Of a DNA stretch of 64,000 nucleotides, positions 23,601 to 36,238 are shown piece by piece; position 1 is the first letter of the stretch; every line of letters starts with the position of its first letter. The translations under genes and the position numbers were made by a program. The stretch covers positions 183,604,977-183,668,976 of the forward strand of contig NC_081411.1 of assembly GCF_030272615.1 (NCBI RefSeq), in the 5' to 3' direction. The DNA is from Cryptomeria japonica. Lineage: Eukaryota > Streptophyta > Pinopsida > Cupressales > Cupressaceae. The notes under the pieces are model-generated. The model was not told the origin of the DNA and did no database searches. It worked only from the letters and a program-made list of their open reading frames with translations.

Positions 23601-25000
23601 TAAGACCACTAATGAACCAAATTAACCTTTACATTGAAAGAGGGGTGAACCTAACAAATCTAGCCACAAATAAGAAAGGGTAGGGCTAAGAATTATTATT
23701 AGGTTTACGTGATTTGAACTTATTGTCCTCTTTTAAGTTGAATTGTAAAGATTCTTAAATTAGGGTAAATATGTTGGAAATGAAGTAATTATACGCAAAC
23801 AGTGAGCTACAGTCATCGAATCAAGCCACAAACCTTGATCTAAAGAATGTAAGAGTATTCAAACTTATTCCCAAAAGGAGTTGTTGAAATGTTGGGACCA
23901 GTATGCCTGTCACACCAACCCTCCACACTTTTTATCATCCAAAGGGAAAGTTGTTTGCCTCTATAAATAAAGATGATCCTAAAGATCACAACTTCGTACC
24001 TACTTCCTACACATAGAAAGAAGGGGATGGAATATGGGTTTTCCTAAGTCAAACCTCGATTTAGGAATTAACCTTGAATGAAATGTTGCAAATATTGAAA
24101 TAAATAATGGAAAGATATACCTCATATCTGCAATTGTTGATGATGATTCTTTCCTTCTTGAATGTAATCACATATGTTGTATGAAATGTCATGAATATGG
24201 AAAAACCCTAATCACACACACATGCTTGCATATGAGTGATGTAATTTTTCTCCACAATGAATGAATAAAGAGTATGTGACCTTGAAGACCTTTGAAAATG
24301 CTTGATGATGAATGCCTCAATGATTTTTGGTTGAATACTTGAATGGATAGATGCTTGGAGTCTTATCTTTAAAATGAGTTGAGAAGAATGCCATATATAG
24401 GGATTTCATTATTGAAATCACCTTTAGGTTGACTTAGAGTTAATATATTTTTGCACAGAGATAAATTTGAATAGGATAAGACTGCCCAATCATCCCCCCA
24501 AACTTTGGGGAAAAAATCATGAGATCGGTGTGGTGGGCGCCCTGGTCCTACCCTTTTTTTCCAAATTTATAGAGGGATGCAAGCTACCATGATTCTAATG
24601 CTAAAGCCAATGTGGTGGTTCAACTCAAGATGTGTAGATATGCAAAATATACTTTGAGAGTTGAAATTAGGGCAGGATTAAGAATAAATCAAGGTAAAAT
24701 GATAAAGGGCGCACCTAGAATTAAGGGTCCAAATAAGAGTGTGATGATGTAATAAAATGGAATAAGACCCATAATATTGAATTAATTATTAATTAATTAC
24801 AATAAAGGTCCTATAATGCATAGAGAAAAGGGAATTACTAAAATGGGTGCTAGGAGAGTGAAATTGGACACGCTAATAAAGGTGTACAACTTACGATGCT
24901 ACAATTGGTTGTGGAGAAAACAACCTCCTTAAGATCTTCAAGGGTTAGGGTTTGATCACAAAGAGTCTTTTGAGACTCAAAGAGTCAAGAGGGAACAATA
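23600..25000. repeat. LTR-like insert within LINE-A (approximate edges)
   Basis: This block breaks the LINE between its endonuclease and RT regions. It contains TATA-like stretches at about 23963-23975 (plus) and 24395-24408 (minus) and a very AT-rich distal part, resembling in style the units at 17419 and 27890. No partner copy or target duplication fixes its ends. Confidence 0.35.
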
Positions 25001-26260
25001 GAGAGACATCCCCTCAAGGCCCTATCACATTCAGGGGAATTTCCCTGAGTAGAAAACACCTACCCATAATATCTAACAAAGGCTTGAAGGATATCCAATA
25101 GCTTAGAAAGCATCGTTTGGCCATCTTTAATGCGCTTAATACCGGGTGAGGAGTGATGAGCTCTAAGAGCTAAGGAAAATTCTTTAGATGTAAGATCTCC
25201 CACTTTAAGCTAGTGAAGCCTAGCCTTGATCTGGGCACCATGAGCGACATAACTATTAGAAATTTGTTTATGATTCTTGAGCTAAGAAATCCAAACCTGC
25301 AAGGCAAGACAGAAGGGGTTGGTGGTGAGAGCTTCCATAGCATGACACAAATTCAAAGTATTGGCATCATAGGACCATCGGTGGTACATTGCTATCTGTC
25401 TTCCATAGATGTGAAGAAAGTGAGCCATGCATTGGATAGCATCATTCCACCATGTAATACAAATAGACAGCTAAGTGGGATGACTTTCCAAGTTCCAAAC
25501 CCACTGAATGTGGGCCACTGTGATAGGATGATTCAAAAGAGAAGTATTTAGAAAAAATTGGGATTTGAAAGGTCAGACCTGATCCACTTGCCAATTAATT
25601 GAAAACTCTATGGGGAAGTGGTATGCTAGCGTTACCTCGGGGAGAGGTAAAATTGGAAGCTCTTGGTTATCTCCAAAAGAGAAAAAAGATTGAGTTGTGA
25701 TCATAACACGAATGAGCCTTTTATGAATTATTTTGGTACCTATCTGGAAATTACTCTAAGTGTGCCAGACACCCTAGGGACGACAACGGTTGGTATTGGG
25801 ATCTAAAAGACCCAATTTATCACACATGTAAAACCAGACTTCTCTCTCTCCAGTTGTCCATCGAAAAGAAAATTCCTTCCTTATCAAAGGCCACCTCAAC
25901 CATATTAATGTCACCACACAAAACCCAAGTAGCAGGTGGCAATGAATCCACAATCTACTACCAAAGGTGAGATCTTTCCACAACATCATTGGGAGCATAA
26001 ACATTAATGATCCCAAAGGAATGATTGTTGACTAACGTGGCGAGAGAAGGGTGACGACACCTCCTTGTCCAGCTTCGTGATCTGAAGAAAATAATAGGCC
26101 ATCTGGCCAAATAACACCACATGCAATAGTAAGCATGAAAGCAATAATTTTAATCTCTTGAAGACAAAAAACATCAATACCAAGATATTTCAAATAACTA
26201 TCCCGCACAAAACTTCTAGGAAAGGTCGGAAAGACCTCGAACATCCCAAGACATGAAATT
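25000..26260 (-). pseudogene. LINE-A endonuclease and linker
   Basis: The minus strand encodes an APE-type endonuclease remnant: a VRGLPDLSR-like start, IDVFCLQEIK (with the catalytic glutamate), GQGGVVTLLSP, and further down INWQVDQV. These are the landmarks of plant L1 endonucleases, which nick the target DNA. Stops and shifts split the reading into fragments. Confidence 0.7.
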
Positions 26261-26502
26261 CATGATTGAAAATCATGCATGTTATCCTCAACCTCAAGAC
26301 AGGAGAAATTGTTTTGCAAAAAAAAATTTGATTGGAAACTTGAGTGCGGAACCACTTGACACTTTTTAAGAGCTCCATCACCATCCTTAGCATTCCCAGA
26401 AGGGCTACAAGAGTGATGTAGAGAAGATGTATGAGCTGAAACAATCATATGAATGTCATTTTTTTTGCTCGTGTTGAGAACCCTAGCACTAAACTCAGAC
26501 AA
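26260..26502 (-). pseudogene. LINE-A ORF1 C-terminal tail
   Basis: This open stretch ends immediately before the start of the endonuclease ORF, the normal ORF1-ORF2 arrangement. It is Ser/Asn-rich (HTSSLHHSCSPSGNAKDGDG) and lacks the core ORF1 domain, which lies inverted on the other side of the junction near 26490. Confidence 0.55.
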
Positions 26503-27880
26503 AGATTTTCCACCTCTTACTACACATGTCTACATAGCTCTAGTAAGTGTGGGCAATGATGTGGGTTCACGTGCCCACACTCTTTGTGAAAGTTCACTTG
26601 TTGTTGTGGTCTTGGATGCTACGCTTGATATGGTTCTTGCCCTTTTTGTTGTTATGCTTCCTCGTGGCTCAGTTCCTTTTGTTGCAATGTCTTTCTTTGG
26701 CACCCATGAGAAGGTTCTTACATTTCAAGTGTCATTTGTTGTTGTGGTTGGGGTGAGAGCCCCATTTGTGTCTAGCCTTGTGCATGGTAAGAAGCCTTTG
26801 CCTTGCTTAAAATCGCTCATCTATGGACAAGATGTGAGTGAGGATGGAAATCATTTTTCTCATATTGGCTTAATTAACAAACTCAATTAATTATGGCCCT
26901 CTCTTCCTAACTTGAATTAGTGGGTTTTTTATTCTACGAGGCCCCTCACTAAGGACAAAACTGAGCTTTATCCTTGTGTTGGATATTTTTTTCATTATGA
27001 CCTTTCAATAGTTTATGGATATGAATGTGGTGTTGGATGGTAGGTTGTGAATGTGGGGTCAACATTTCATTTTGGCCACACACCATATATGCTTGCATTT
27101 TATAAAACATCATTTTCAATGCTTTTCTTGGGAAAATTGTGCTTATGGTGGAGGATAGGCTCTGGACTTAGATAATTGATTATGAGGGTCTTCATTTTCA
27201 TTGTAAAAGATGTTTTTCTACTAGACATGTTTTTGTGATCACTGGTGATATTGTAGGTTGGTGGGTTCAAATACTTTGTTGCGAAATACCCATCCCAAAC
27301 ACTTAATTGTTGGTAATTTTTCTACTATGAATTGTAGGACTCATTACCCCTCTATATTGTGATGAGCTTGGTATAATGATGGTTCTTTGTCTAGTTGATG
27401 TTGAGTCAACAACTTCGTTTTCCCCCGATGAAGCATATTTTCCAAGTTGTATTTCGGTCACTCTTTTTGCTATTCCTGGTTCTTTTGGGGAGTGTGTTAA
27501 AGTTGCTCCTTCAATACCCTTAAATCATATGAAATGTGTGCCTTCTTCAATAATAGACTCTTCTTCTCAATTGATGATGGAGCAAGTCGACATGATAGTA
27601 TAAGATTATCTTCTTCTTCCCCCTCTGTATAAGGATTTAGAAAACGATGTCTTGGACAATTGCCTAAAGGACAAAGAGAGATGTTCATGAAGTTATTTCT
27701 ATTTTTAATACACACGTTTTGGGTAAACATGTTGCTAGGTTGGGCCAAGTGTTATTTAGCCATTGTTCCTTTGGACATTTGAGATTTGAATAATTTTGTG
27801 AGTCTATTGTTGTAGGGCGGCTTAGCTATAGTTTCACTATTGGATGGCATTTATTGTGAAGAGTTCTAGGGCCCCTTCAA
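26490..27880 (+). pseudogene. LINE ORF1, inverted orientation
   Basis: The plus strand encodes a degenerate plant LINE ORF1. It has an N-terminal SDKDFPPL motif, RGSVPFVAMSFFGTHEK, HGKKPLPCLKSL, a central DUF4283-like region, then IIDYEGLHFHCKRCFSTRHVF, a CCHC-type region. Near 27.6 kb it has LPPLYKDLENDVLDN. ORF1 proteins bind the LINE RNA. The orientation is opposite to ORF2 next door. Confidence 0.65.
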
Positions 27881-27889
27881 AATCTAATT

Positions 27890-28700
27890 TGCTTAGGTTA
27901 TATATATACACACCAAACTATTGTAAAACCAAACAAAGATCCAACCACATAAAAACCCCAGTTCTGCAATTAAAATCCACCATACACCAATAAAAAACCT
28001 AAAACATGCAAAAAATCAAAATAGGAAGATTATACCATTCACATGTTTAGTGAGTTTGATGTCCATTGTTTTCTATCTTCATTGATCTTGCTTGATATGG
28101 TTGCTCTCAGATTTTGTATTGTGCATAAGAACTCAACAAAGAACGAATTGTAGTTGTGTAGACGCTTCAGTGATTGATCACTATGAAAGGTCGCACAAGC
28201 ATAAATTGATTGATTGATTGATTGATTAGTTAGGGTTTAGCAAGGATGAAAGGATCCTCTTATATAGAAAAAACCTTAGAAAATGGAGGGATAAGATTCA
28301 GAGGTGGAGGGAGAAATGGTCAAATCAAATTAGAGGGTAGGTAGAGGAAATGGTAAAATATTAGGGGGGTGGTTAAGGGTTTAAAAGATGAATGACAAAT
28401 GTTATGGAAGGAAAAAGATAATGAATTAATTAAATAAATAGGGATTTATTTAATTAATAGAAGAAGTGGGACCAATTAAATAAATAAAATATTTATTTAA
28501 TTTAGGGAAAGGATAATTAAAATAATTAAAAAATATTTATTTAAATAGGGAAAGGCTAGAAAAGGATAATTCAATTAATTAAATAAATAAAAATATTTTT
28601 AATTAATAGAAGGCTTAGGATAAAATAATTAAATAAATAAAATATTTTTTTAAAGGCTAGGACAATTTTAGGTGTATGATATATATGAAAAATATAAGCA
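27890..28700 (-). repeat. LTR-like AT-rich block
   Basis: Noncoding sequence with a minus-strand TATA-like motif at about 28260-28270 (TCTATATAAGAGG) and long AATTAATTAAATAAAT-type runs to its right. It resembles the block at 23.6-25 kb in layout. The ends and target duplication were not identified. Confidence 0.3.
28200..28229. repeat. (ATTG)n microsatellite
   Basis: Six tandem ATTG/GATT tetranucleotides in a row. Confidence 0.85.
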
Positions 28701-31700
28701 AGTGGATATTCTTTTGATTCATCTTTTGACTATTTGTACTATTTTAAAAAATTATATTTAAATCAAAACATCATATTTACACCAACAACCATTAATGGAC
28801 ACTAATCTCTTAATTGTATTTTTTAAATATCTAAAACAATATAAAACATCAAGTTCTACATACTTTCAACAAAATAATTGTCTATACAACTATACATAAA
28901 TTTTATGAAAAATATTTAATAAACCTTTATTAACCATGAATTGAATGGAAGAGAAGGGTGTGGAAATATTTCCTACTCTAGAATTTGAGGGAATGTATGT
29001 TAAAAAACAATAGCTTTATATATACAAAATTATATATACACAAGATAATTATACTATAACATACAAATTCACATAGGAAAACTCTTTTAGCAGAAAAATC
29101 CTATACTCAAAAATTAACTAGGTGTATTGTTAGCAACAATACAATTACAATATGATATTTAGAGACACTCTTATAGAATATAGCCAACATGTAAAACTAG
29201 AGCAATTTCAATAGCTTAACAATGCTTGCATTTCAACCATACATAACACCAACCAAGTACACATTTTATAGAAGAGACAACACAAGAAACTATCAAATAC
29301 AAATAGAATACCATGAACAAATGCCACTCACAAATGTGTTGCCCAAAATTAGTCAAACTCAAACACATGCCCATGAAGAGTCTGCTATGCTATAAGTATT
29401 AGATTTCTTACATTCACCATAAATTGTTATAACTTATTATTGACTCCTCAAAGAGGGCATTCCATTTTTTCATTTTTTACTGCACGATCTTCATTTAAAG
29501 GTGTTCTTTTGACTTGTCATATTGTTGGTCAAAATCCCAATGCAACTCCTCTATAATCATGTTTTTATGCATCATAAAACTCTTATCATTAAGTGGCTCT
29601 CGTCTTAGAATGGTACCAAATGCTCTTACAGTTCTTAATGGCATTAGATGTTATTACAACCTCTTACACACTTCTCAAAGCATTTAACACATGACAAATA
29701 ATGCCAACACAAAAAAGGATGCTCAATTTTCCATGAAGAAAAACTAATGAATAAATATAAATAATTAATTAATATTACGATTATAATACTAAGTTCAAAC
29801 ACATTACACAACTTTCTAATTTAAAAGATGTTTTCTTTTAAAAATGGTTTTGTTCCATTTTTTCAATTTCCTTCAAAAACAAAATATAAAAATAATTCAC
29901 TTTATATTGAACATTAATGGGATTGTGATCAAATGCTAAGACCATGTTTTTCTCGTGATGGAGACCAAAGTCCAATTCTCTTTGACAACATTATAGCATG
30001 CCAAAACAATAACACATTGTAGTGGTAGTCCCGTGTATGTAGCAAGCCCACATGTGGCATAGGAGGACTCAATGATGGAACAATATATAAAAAGTTTTGC
30101 TAGAGGTGGATGTTCAAGGAAGAGGAGCTCAAAAGAATAACCACCAAGGAATAAGGCCCCTAGATCATTCAAGATGCAACATTCTAGCTAGAGGTGTGCT
30201 ATTTAACTACTCCCCAAAGTATTCATGTTGGTGGAAATCACAAATGAATTGCATTTGCAATGGTATACAATTAATTAAACAAAAACTCAACGGGCATTGT
30301 ATGAGATGTAGACCTTATAAACATACTTTCAATTTTCATGACCAGGAGGCAATAAGATTCCCTTATTAATTACTATGAAAATATATATTGAAGTAGTTCC
30401 TAATACACTAACTTGACTTTTTTTCTTCACCTAATTTTCTTATTAAACCTATCCATGTTTTTATTTTCAATGCTTTCTAGTATGACCTTTTAAACTAATA
30501 GCTTTTATTTGATCTTTTATGTGACACAAGTACTCATTGTAAACCTCTCTCCCTCCCTATCCTTATTTTTTATTTTCTTTTGCTTCCATTCATAATATTT
30601 TAACCTAATAGTTTTTTGTTTCTCTTTTGACCTATAGATAGTCATGTAAATGTCACTCATTTTGTTTCTCTTTTGACCTATAGATAGTCATGTAAATGTC
30701 ATTCATTTTTGTTTTTCCTTCTTCCTTGCAAGACCTTTTTACCTAGTTGCTTTTGAGAGAACACAAATAATTATGTAAAAATCTTTCTATTTTTCTCATT
30801 AAATCTTCGTTGATTTTAGTTTTTCCTTGCTTAACCACGTGAATCTCTCTCATATTCTGTTTTCTTCATTGAATGTATTTTTTTTAAAATTTTCCCTTGA
30901 TTCCTGCCTTAAAACTTTTAACCAGCTATCCACAACGTCTATACAGAGATCGCATCGTTGATTGTATTGTCTAATTAAATGAAAATCAGAATACAGTTGT
31001 TCATTTTCAATTAATTACTAAATACAGAAAGCGTACAGTCAACAGTGCATTCTGATCCCTCGATTGACAATGGCGACTGCTTTCTCCTTAGCTTTTGACA
31101 GAACACAAACACTTGTATAATTGGTTTCTGTAGCTTCGTTAATTACTGCAAATAATTTAACTTGAAAGGCCATCAACTGACATCAATGGTCAAAATTCAT
31201 AAGATGCCTAAGCTTGCGTACAGCTTCAAAAACTCTACAATATACCCCATGTATGTATCAAAACAAATTGATACGTACAGCACTCAGTAGATAAATCTAG
31301 ATGAATTACTACTGACATTGCAAGAAATTTAAAACTGAAAAAGCAACATGCAACATGAATTCCTAATATTATTTGCAGGGCTAGTAAAAATATATACACA
31401 AATTAACCATATTAGAACAAGCAACTTGGAAATTCAAATGTGCTTACCAAGTGTGGGAAATCGCTACCACGTACCACTAATATAATCTTAATATCATGTT
31501 CATTTAAATAAGCATGGCAGAGCATATTTGCAAAAGATGGAACAGCATCTTGGAGTTGTATTAAAAAACACTTCAAATATGATTTTCTAAAGAACAGTCT
31601 ATAGCTTAGAAAGAATGATCCACTGTGGACATCCTTTGCTTATTAGATTGGATATGTCCAGAAAACAGAATGCAGCTTCAATGGAACCCCGGTAGGTGTG

Positions 31701-32377
31701 TGAAAAACCATCAAATTACTAGCGAACCATGATAGATATTCTAAAACACTGAAGGAAATAGATGAATCATTTGCTTTCAAGAATTTATAACCCAGTTCTC
31801 CGCAATCACTAGAAATAACAACCAATTTTTGAGTCAATCAGTCACGTCTACAATTAGACAAAATGGCATGGTTTTTAACAACCTCAGAAAAATCCATCAG
31901 GAACACTGAAAGCAAGAATCGCAAGCTAGAATAACAATGTCCATTAACAAGACTTGATTGGTGTTTTTTTGCATTTTTTAAAGTAATTTCCAGTTCAGCT
32001 TTAGTTTCATAAGCTATCATGTGCATTTTCCGACAGCTACTGGTTCACTGAAAAAATCTTCGAAAGGAAGAAAACTGCTGTGTTAAAGTCACTGTTCAAT
32101 TAACATCGGAAAATACAAACACGGCAAAAAAAATTCTGTTTCCTGGATTTTGTGTACATCAAGAAAAAGTACAGCAAATTTTGAAAATTCAAATACAAAT
32201 CTTGTAAATATGACATTACTTCAGACAACCACTGCATCAATTGGGACAGAACTTCAAAATGAGAAGATTGGCTATAAAGAGTCTAAAGACCATTATCCTT
32301 AACAAAGATAAAACTAGTCTCCAGCCGCAAGCACGTCTTCTTTCCCATATTTATAACTTCAGTAGTGAAGAACCTTA
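28701..32377. other. AT-rich spacer and 3' flank of the host gene
   Basis: No conserved coding sequence was recognised. A 46-bp tandem duplication lies at about 30615-30707. The part next to the gene (about 32.1-32.38 kb) probably holds its 3' untranslated region, read on the minus strand. I could not place the poly(A) site. Confidence 0.5.
30615..30707. repeat. 46-bp tandem duplication
   Basis: Two adjacent copies of a 46-bp unit (TTTGTTTCTCTTTTGACC at its start) differ by one base (CACTCAT versus CATTCAT), so the duplication is recent. Confidence 0.85.
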
Positions 32378-34002
32378 TCAATCTTCCTTCTTTTCTTTTC
32401 TCAATCGGTTTTGAACGTCTCCAGCATATGGGTAAACATGGTATGCATACTGTTGAATAACAGCGAAAACAACCATCTCTAAACATATAAGTACATTTTG
32501 CAAAGCTGCCTGAATGTGTTCCACATCTAGCCAGAAATGGTGAGAGCGTATAATGCCAGCTGATGCTAATATGTCAAGGATAACACCCTGCAGTCATCAG
32601 AGAAAATGATGAACTCATATAATTACTAAACCTGGAAAGACGATTATTAGCAGAAGATAAATGAAACAAAGTAAAAGTAACAGTTACAGTTACCTGCTTT
32701 ACGATTCTAAAGCAGCATAAATGTTTTTAATTCTTTTTAGCAAAGCAGATCTAATATAGAAAATCCAAAATAATAAAATCGGATTGGCATGAAATGCATA
32801 CCTGCCAGAAACAGAAAAAGACAATTCCTTTCACACACAAAAACTTTGACAAGGGCTTGTGGGGTGCCAGCTCCTTGGCAAAGACATGATAGAACACCAC
32901 CAAAGAGTAAAGGGCCAAAGATACAGAAATGTTCAATATAATTGAAAAAGTCCAACTGATCCATTGTGCGTATAGACCAAGCAATTGCAAGACCATCATC
33001 AAAATTGATAAAACTGGCCTTATGACAGCAAATTGCCATGTCCAATACTTCAGAAGTTTTAGCGTGTTGTGGTCCAGATGCACAGTACGAGGCTGATAAA
33101 ACACAAAATTTATGAGTAGATTGTTGAAATAACAAACCTTAAATATAAATATGCTACTCTTAAAGAGTATTATTAATTATCAGCCCCAATCAACAAGGCA
33201 AACTTATGAATCTTTGGTTACACAAGCGGAAAATCATAAAGCTTCATTGATAGAGAATCATGCAAAAATTAGAAAAGAATCCCTATATTGAAAAACTAAA
33301 TTTATTAATTCCATAGCTTTAAGTTGGCTGTACCTGGAATAGTGTCATGGGAAATGAATGATGAATCTCTCGACCCTTAATTTCATCAGGTACCCTGTTC
33401 TGGCTGATTGATATATTCAAATAGCTATACATCAAGGCCAAGAATTTTGCAATAACCTGAAAACCAGTTAAAATATTCTTTGTTAATGACTACAAATTGA
33501 TCTGGTATTTTTGACTTAACAGAAAAAAATGTCAACGATGTAACTAAGATATAGTAGTCTCACTAAGACATCACAAGATGTCCATTACTGTCTCGGAAAT
33601 GAGATACAGACTGTAACTAAAAATTAAGAGATTTATGGCAAATGAAAGATGGGGTCTACTTTGGAAATAAGTTAACAAAATTTCCACAAACGTTTTGTTT
33701 GTGTACAATGCCAAAGCTCAGATGACATGACCGCTTACCAGGCCCTCATAACACTCTTTAATCGAATCCAGGAACATGAAAAAGGTTTCACTTCCTTGAA
33801 TATCCACCAGGCCAACAAATGCATCAATAGCATACAGAGGGGCCATCAATATAATTATAACAATGGCCTTCTGTTCCTTAGGATTCTTCCAGTAGAACAA
33901 GTGCTGGGATAGCAACTGCACTGTGAAATGCATGCTCAACATTGTGCAGCCTGCAGCCCCAAGAAGTGTCAAGGTTCTCCGATCCATCTGCATTATATCC
34001 AT
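32378..34002 (-). CDS. DUF300 / TMEM184 (LAZ1-like) seven-helix membrane protein, 4 coding exons
   Basis: Coding exons are 34002-33739, 33456-33334, 33092-32802 and 32587-32378 (88, 41, 97 and 69 codons plus TGA), giving 295 residues. Every intron is GT-AG and phase 0. The product matches the plant organic-solute-transporter-alpha/TMEM184 family (DUF300), to which Arabidopsis LAZ1 belongs. It is closest to the short class of about 294 residues such as At4g21570 (recalled, not searched). Landmarks are LLSQHLFYWKNPKEQKA (30-46), IKECYEGLVIAKFLALMYSY (81-100), GREIHHSFPMTLF (116-128), KYWTWQF, FYHVFAKELAPHKPLSKFL and RSHHFWLDVEHIQ. About seven hydrophobic helices are visible. It ends KKED, which fits a KKXX ER-retrieval signal. 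The start at 34002 is the first ATG after a likely leader splice acceptor; ATGs at 33993 and 33987 are alternatives. No defects were seen. The family acts in vacuolar/ER membrane processes; the exact role is unknown. Confidence 0.93.
32588..32801 (-). other. Intron 3 of the DUF300 gene
   Basis: Donor GTATGC follows TTCTGGCAG, and acceptor CTGCAG precedes GGTGTTATC. The junction restores FCFWQ-GVILDIL. Confidence 0.92.
33093..33333 (-). other. Intron 2 of the DUF300 gene
   Basis: Donor GTACAG follows TTCCAG, and acceptor TTTTATCAG precedes CCTCGTACTG. The junction restores MTLFQ-PRTVHLD. Confidence 0.92.
33457..33738 (-). other. Intron 1 of the DUF300 gene
   Basis: Donor GTAAGC follows GAGGGCCTG, and acceptor TTTTCAG precedes GTTATTGCA. 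Joining them gives CYEGL-VIAKFL, the conserved family sequence. Confidence 0.92.
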
Positions 34003-34055
34003 CTTGCTCCAATCCTCTCCTTTGGTCCAAGATCTACAATAAAGAGGAAAATTAA
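34003..34055 (-). promoter_or_regulatory. Probable leader splice acceptor and 5' UTR of the DUF300 gene
   Basis: The minus strand reads TTTTCCTCTTTATTGTAG followed by ATCTTGG, a pyrimidine-rich tract ending in AG at 34035-34034. The start codon lies about 31 bases downstream. This predicts a 5' untranslated exon further upstream. The open frame that continues upstream of 34033 shows no family similarity. Confidence 0.55.
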
Positions 34056-35503
34056 CTTCATGAACATTAGGTGAAGAGTGCACAAGATTTTCAGGGCTGC
34101 TGAAAAGAAGCATATTATTATATTCTAAATATTCAAATAACAGTTTGAATAATAGTGAAGCTTCTAATGGCCTCACAGAATCCCACAGCAAGAAATCTAC
34201 ATAATACCCAAAGCCTTATCAATTTCCAAGACAACAGATACTAAACCAGGTATTTTCTATTGTAATGTCCCTTATGGGGATATTACTATATTTTGCCCTA
34301 AAACCACAATTCCGATTAGAAAGAGAAATATAGATCATTTAAAAATACAAATTTACCAATTGAAATGCCTTCTATAAGGAAAAACCTGGTGTACGTCCTG
34401 CACACAAAATTCGTTACTAATCATCAGTATACATCATAAAGTCATAAAACATTCCCATATTAAGATCTAATTAAGGCATTAGCCATTCCAATGTGGATTC
34501 CCATAATAACCTCATTAAGAATGTGTTGAACATTTACAAACCCAGTCTCAAAGATGGTTGCCCTCGTACTGTGAGAGCATGGAAGGTGGGCCGTCCTTCC
34601 ATCCCTCAATTCACCTTGGAGGTGCTCCATCGTCAATCAAGCCTAGGAGCACTAATTAGCCTCCCAACCCATGAGGCTTAACCCCCGATGGGTGGCATGC
34701 TTATAAGAGTATGAGATTGCCTCCTCCACCAAGCCAAGGAACACACATACGCCTCTTGGCCCACAAGCACTCCATCTTGGGGTGGCATGATTGATGAAAG
34801 ATGGGTTGGGTCTTCACCTCTAGTGAACTCGAAAGCTTGATCAGCCTTCATGTTTTGCAATCCGTATCTTTAAATTCCAAATAGATTATTAAATGAATCC
34901 CTTATCATATATAATAAATGGAAACATGTAGATTCCATGCAAAGATCAGTAAGTGCTGCCAACATTTCTGTAGCATAAATATGCCTATAATTCTATCATA
35001 TTCATAGATATATCTTTGATCTGATTGCTGCTATAACATTAAAAAAATTCTGCTCTTACTCAGTTCTGATCTTAATTCTTTTTCTGCTTATCTTCTTGAT
35101 CATTCTTGGATTGTTGTCGAATGATTGATATTTGTATGAATGATCAATTGATTGAATGATTCCTTTGCTTGTGTGATTTGAGGTATTGGTGAGTGATGAT
35201 TTAAGTCACTGTTGATTAGTTGATTGGTGGGTGATGATGTAATGAATGCTGGTTTGATATATTGATGAATGATTATTGAAGGAATGTTGATTTGTTATAA
35301 TGATTTTCTGATTGATTGTTTGCTTGATTTGATAATTGATGATTGCTTTTGTGGATTTATGAGTGCTGATTGATAAGTGATCCTTGAATGCTTGGAATGA
35401 TTTCACCTTTATTGGTGAAAGGGTCGCCAGCTTTCATAGGAATTGAGTCACCACCCTCCATTGCTGCCTTTTGAGAATAATAAATAATTTTTCAAATTGA
35501 TTT

Positions 35504-36152
35504 TGTTAAATTTATGGATCAGAATTAAAATTTATCTTGTTCTATGTATTATCTATCACTGAATTGTTGTATAAATCTGATTGTCTTCTTTTATGTTGCA
35601 GGAGAGGAGGAACATTTATTAATTTCAATGTCCATTCTCAAACATTTCATTTGGTATATGTAGTGGGCTGGGTACGGTCAAGCGATGCCTTGACCGGCCA
35701 TGTCTTTTGTACATGGCCGATCAAGACATCACTTGATCGTGCCCCCTCACGATAATAATGCAAGGCATATTACGTACCAACCGGTGCATATATTAAGACA
35801 CCCAATAATTATCGATGGTGTATAGTTATCTTACCACCCGATATAATTATCGGTGGAGCATGATTTATATTAACACCCAAAATTATCGGTGGCGCATGGT
35901 AATGTTGGCATTATCTTTTACACCCGATATAATCGGTGTGAACATAGACTAATCTAAACGATAGTTTAACCGATAATTGTAAAGCATGGTAAATGGTAAC
36001 CACAGCTAATCTCCGATAGTAAGTTAAAATACAAATCATACTTAACTGAAGCAAGTTGAATCACCAAATGTCTAAGGCCAATAGGCCAATTAGACATTTG
36101 GATTAGCTAGGTTTGTTAGATGATTCCGACCATAGCTATAAATCATCAACAC
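35504..36152 (-). repeat. 3' LTR of the gag-only element
   Basis: Begins TGTTAAATTT and ends AATCATCAACA. It has several copies of an ACCCGATAATTATCGGTGG-type short motif between 35800 and 35950. Confidence 0.92.
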
Positions 36153-36170
36153 TCCCTCTTAGCTAGGGAG
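36153..36170 (-). other. Polypurine tract of the gag-only element
   Basis: The minus strand reads CTAGCTAAGAGGGAG directly before the TG of the 3' LTR. Confidence 0.75.
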
Positions 36171-36238
36171 GATAAAAGATATTGGGAGCAATATTCATAA
36201 ATCGTATGATGCTTATCTTGGGACCATAGTTTCAAGAT

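Larger units (their letters stand above)
20567..27880 (-). mobile_element. Degenerate L1-type LINE with inverted ORF1 segment
   Basis: The minus-strand order is ORF1 C-terminal tail (26502-26260), endonuclease (26260 to about 25.0 kb), a non-LINE insert (about 23.6-25.0 kb), reverse transcriptase (23.58-22.8 kb), a C-terminal domain, and a 3' end near a T run at 20567-20574 that may be the poly(A). Beyond 26490 the bulk of ORF1 continues, but on the plus strand (26490-27880). A head-to-head junction of this sort is what twin-primed reverse transcription produces. Many stops and frameshifts are present throughout. Confidence 0.7.

Noticed and set aside
31071-31124. Plus-strand ATG in good context starting MATAFSLAFDRTQTL, like a plastid-targeted N terminus
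   Set aside because: It stops after 17 codons and no convincing donor site or following exon was found.
34036-34191. Upstream extension of DUF300 exon 1 (open frame from 34191)
   Set aside because: It lies beyond a good splice acceptor and shows no similarity to the family's N termini.
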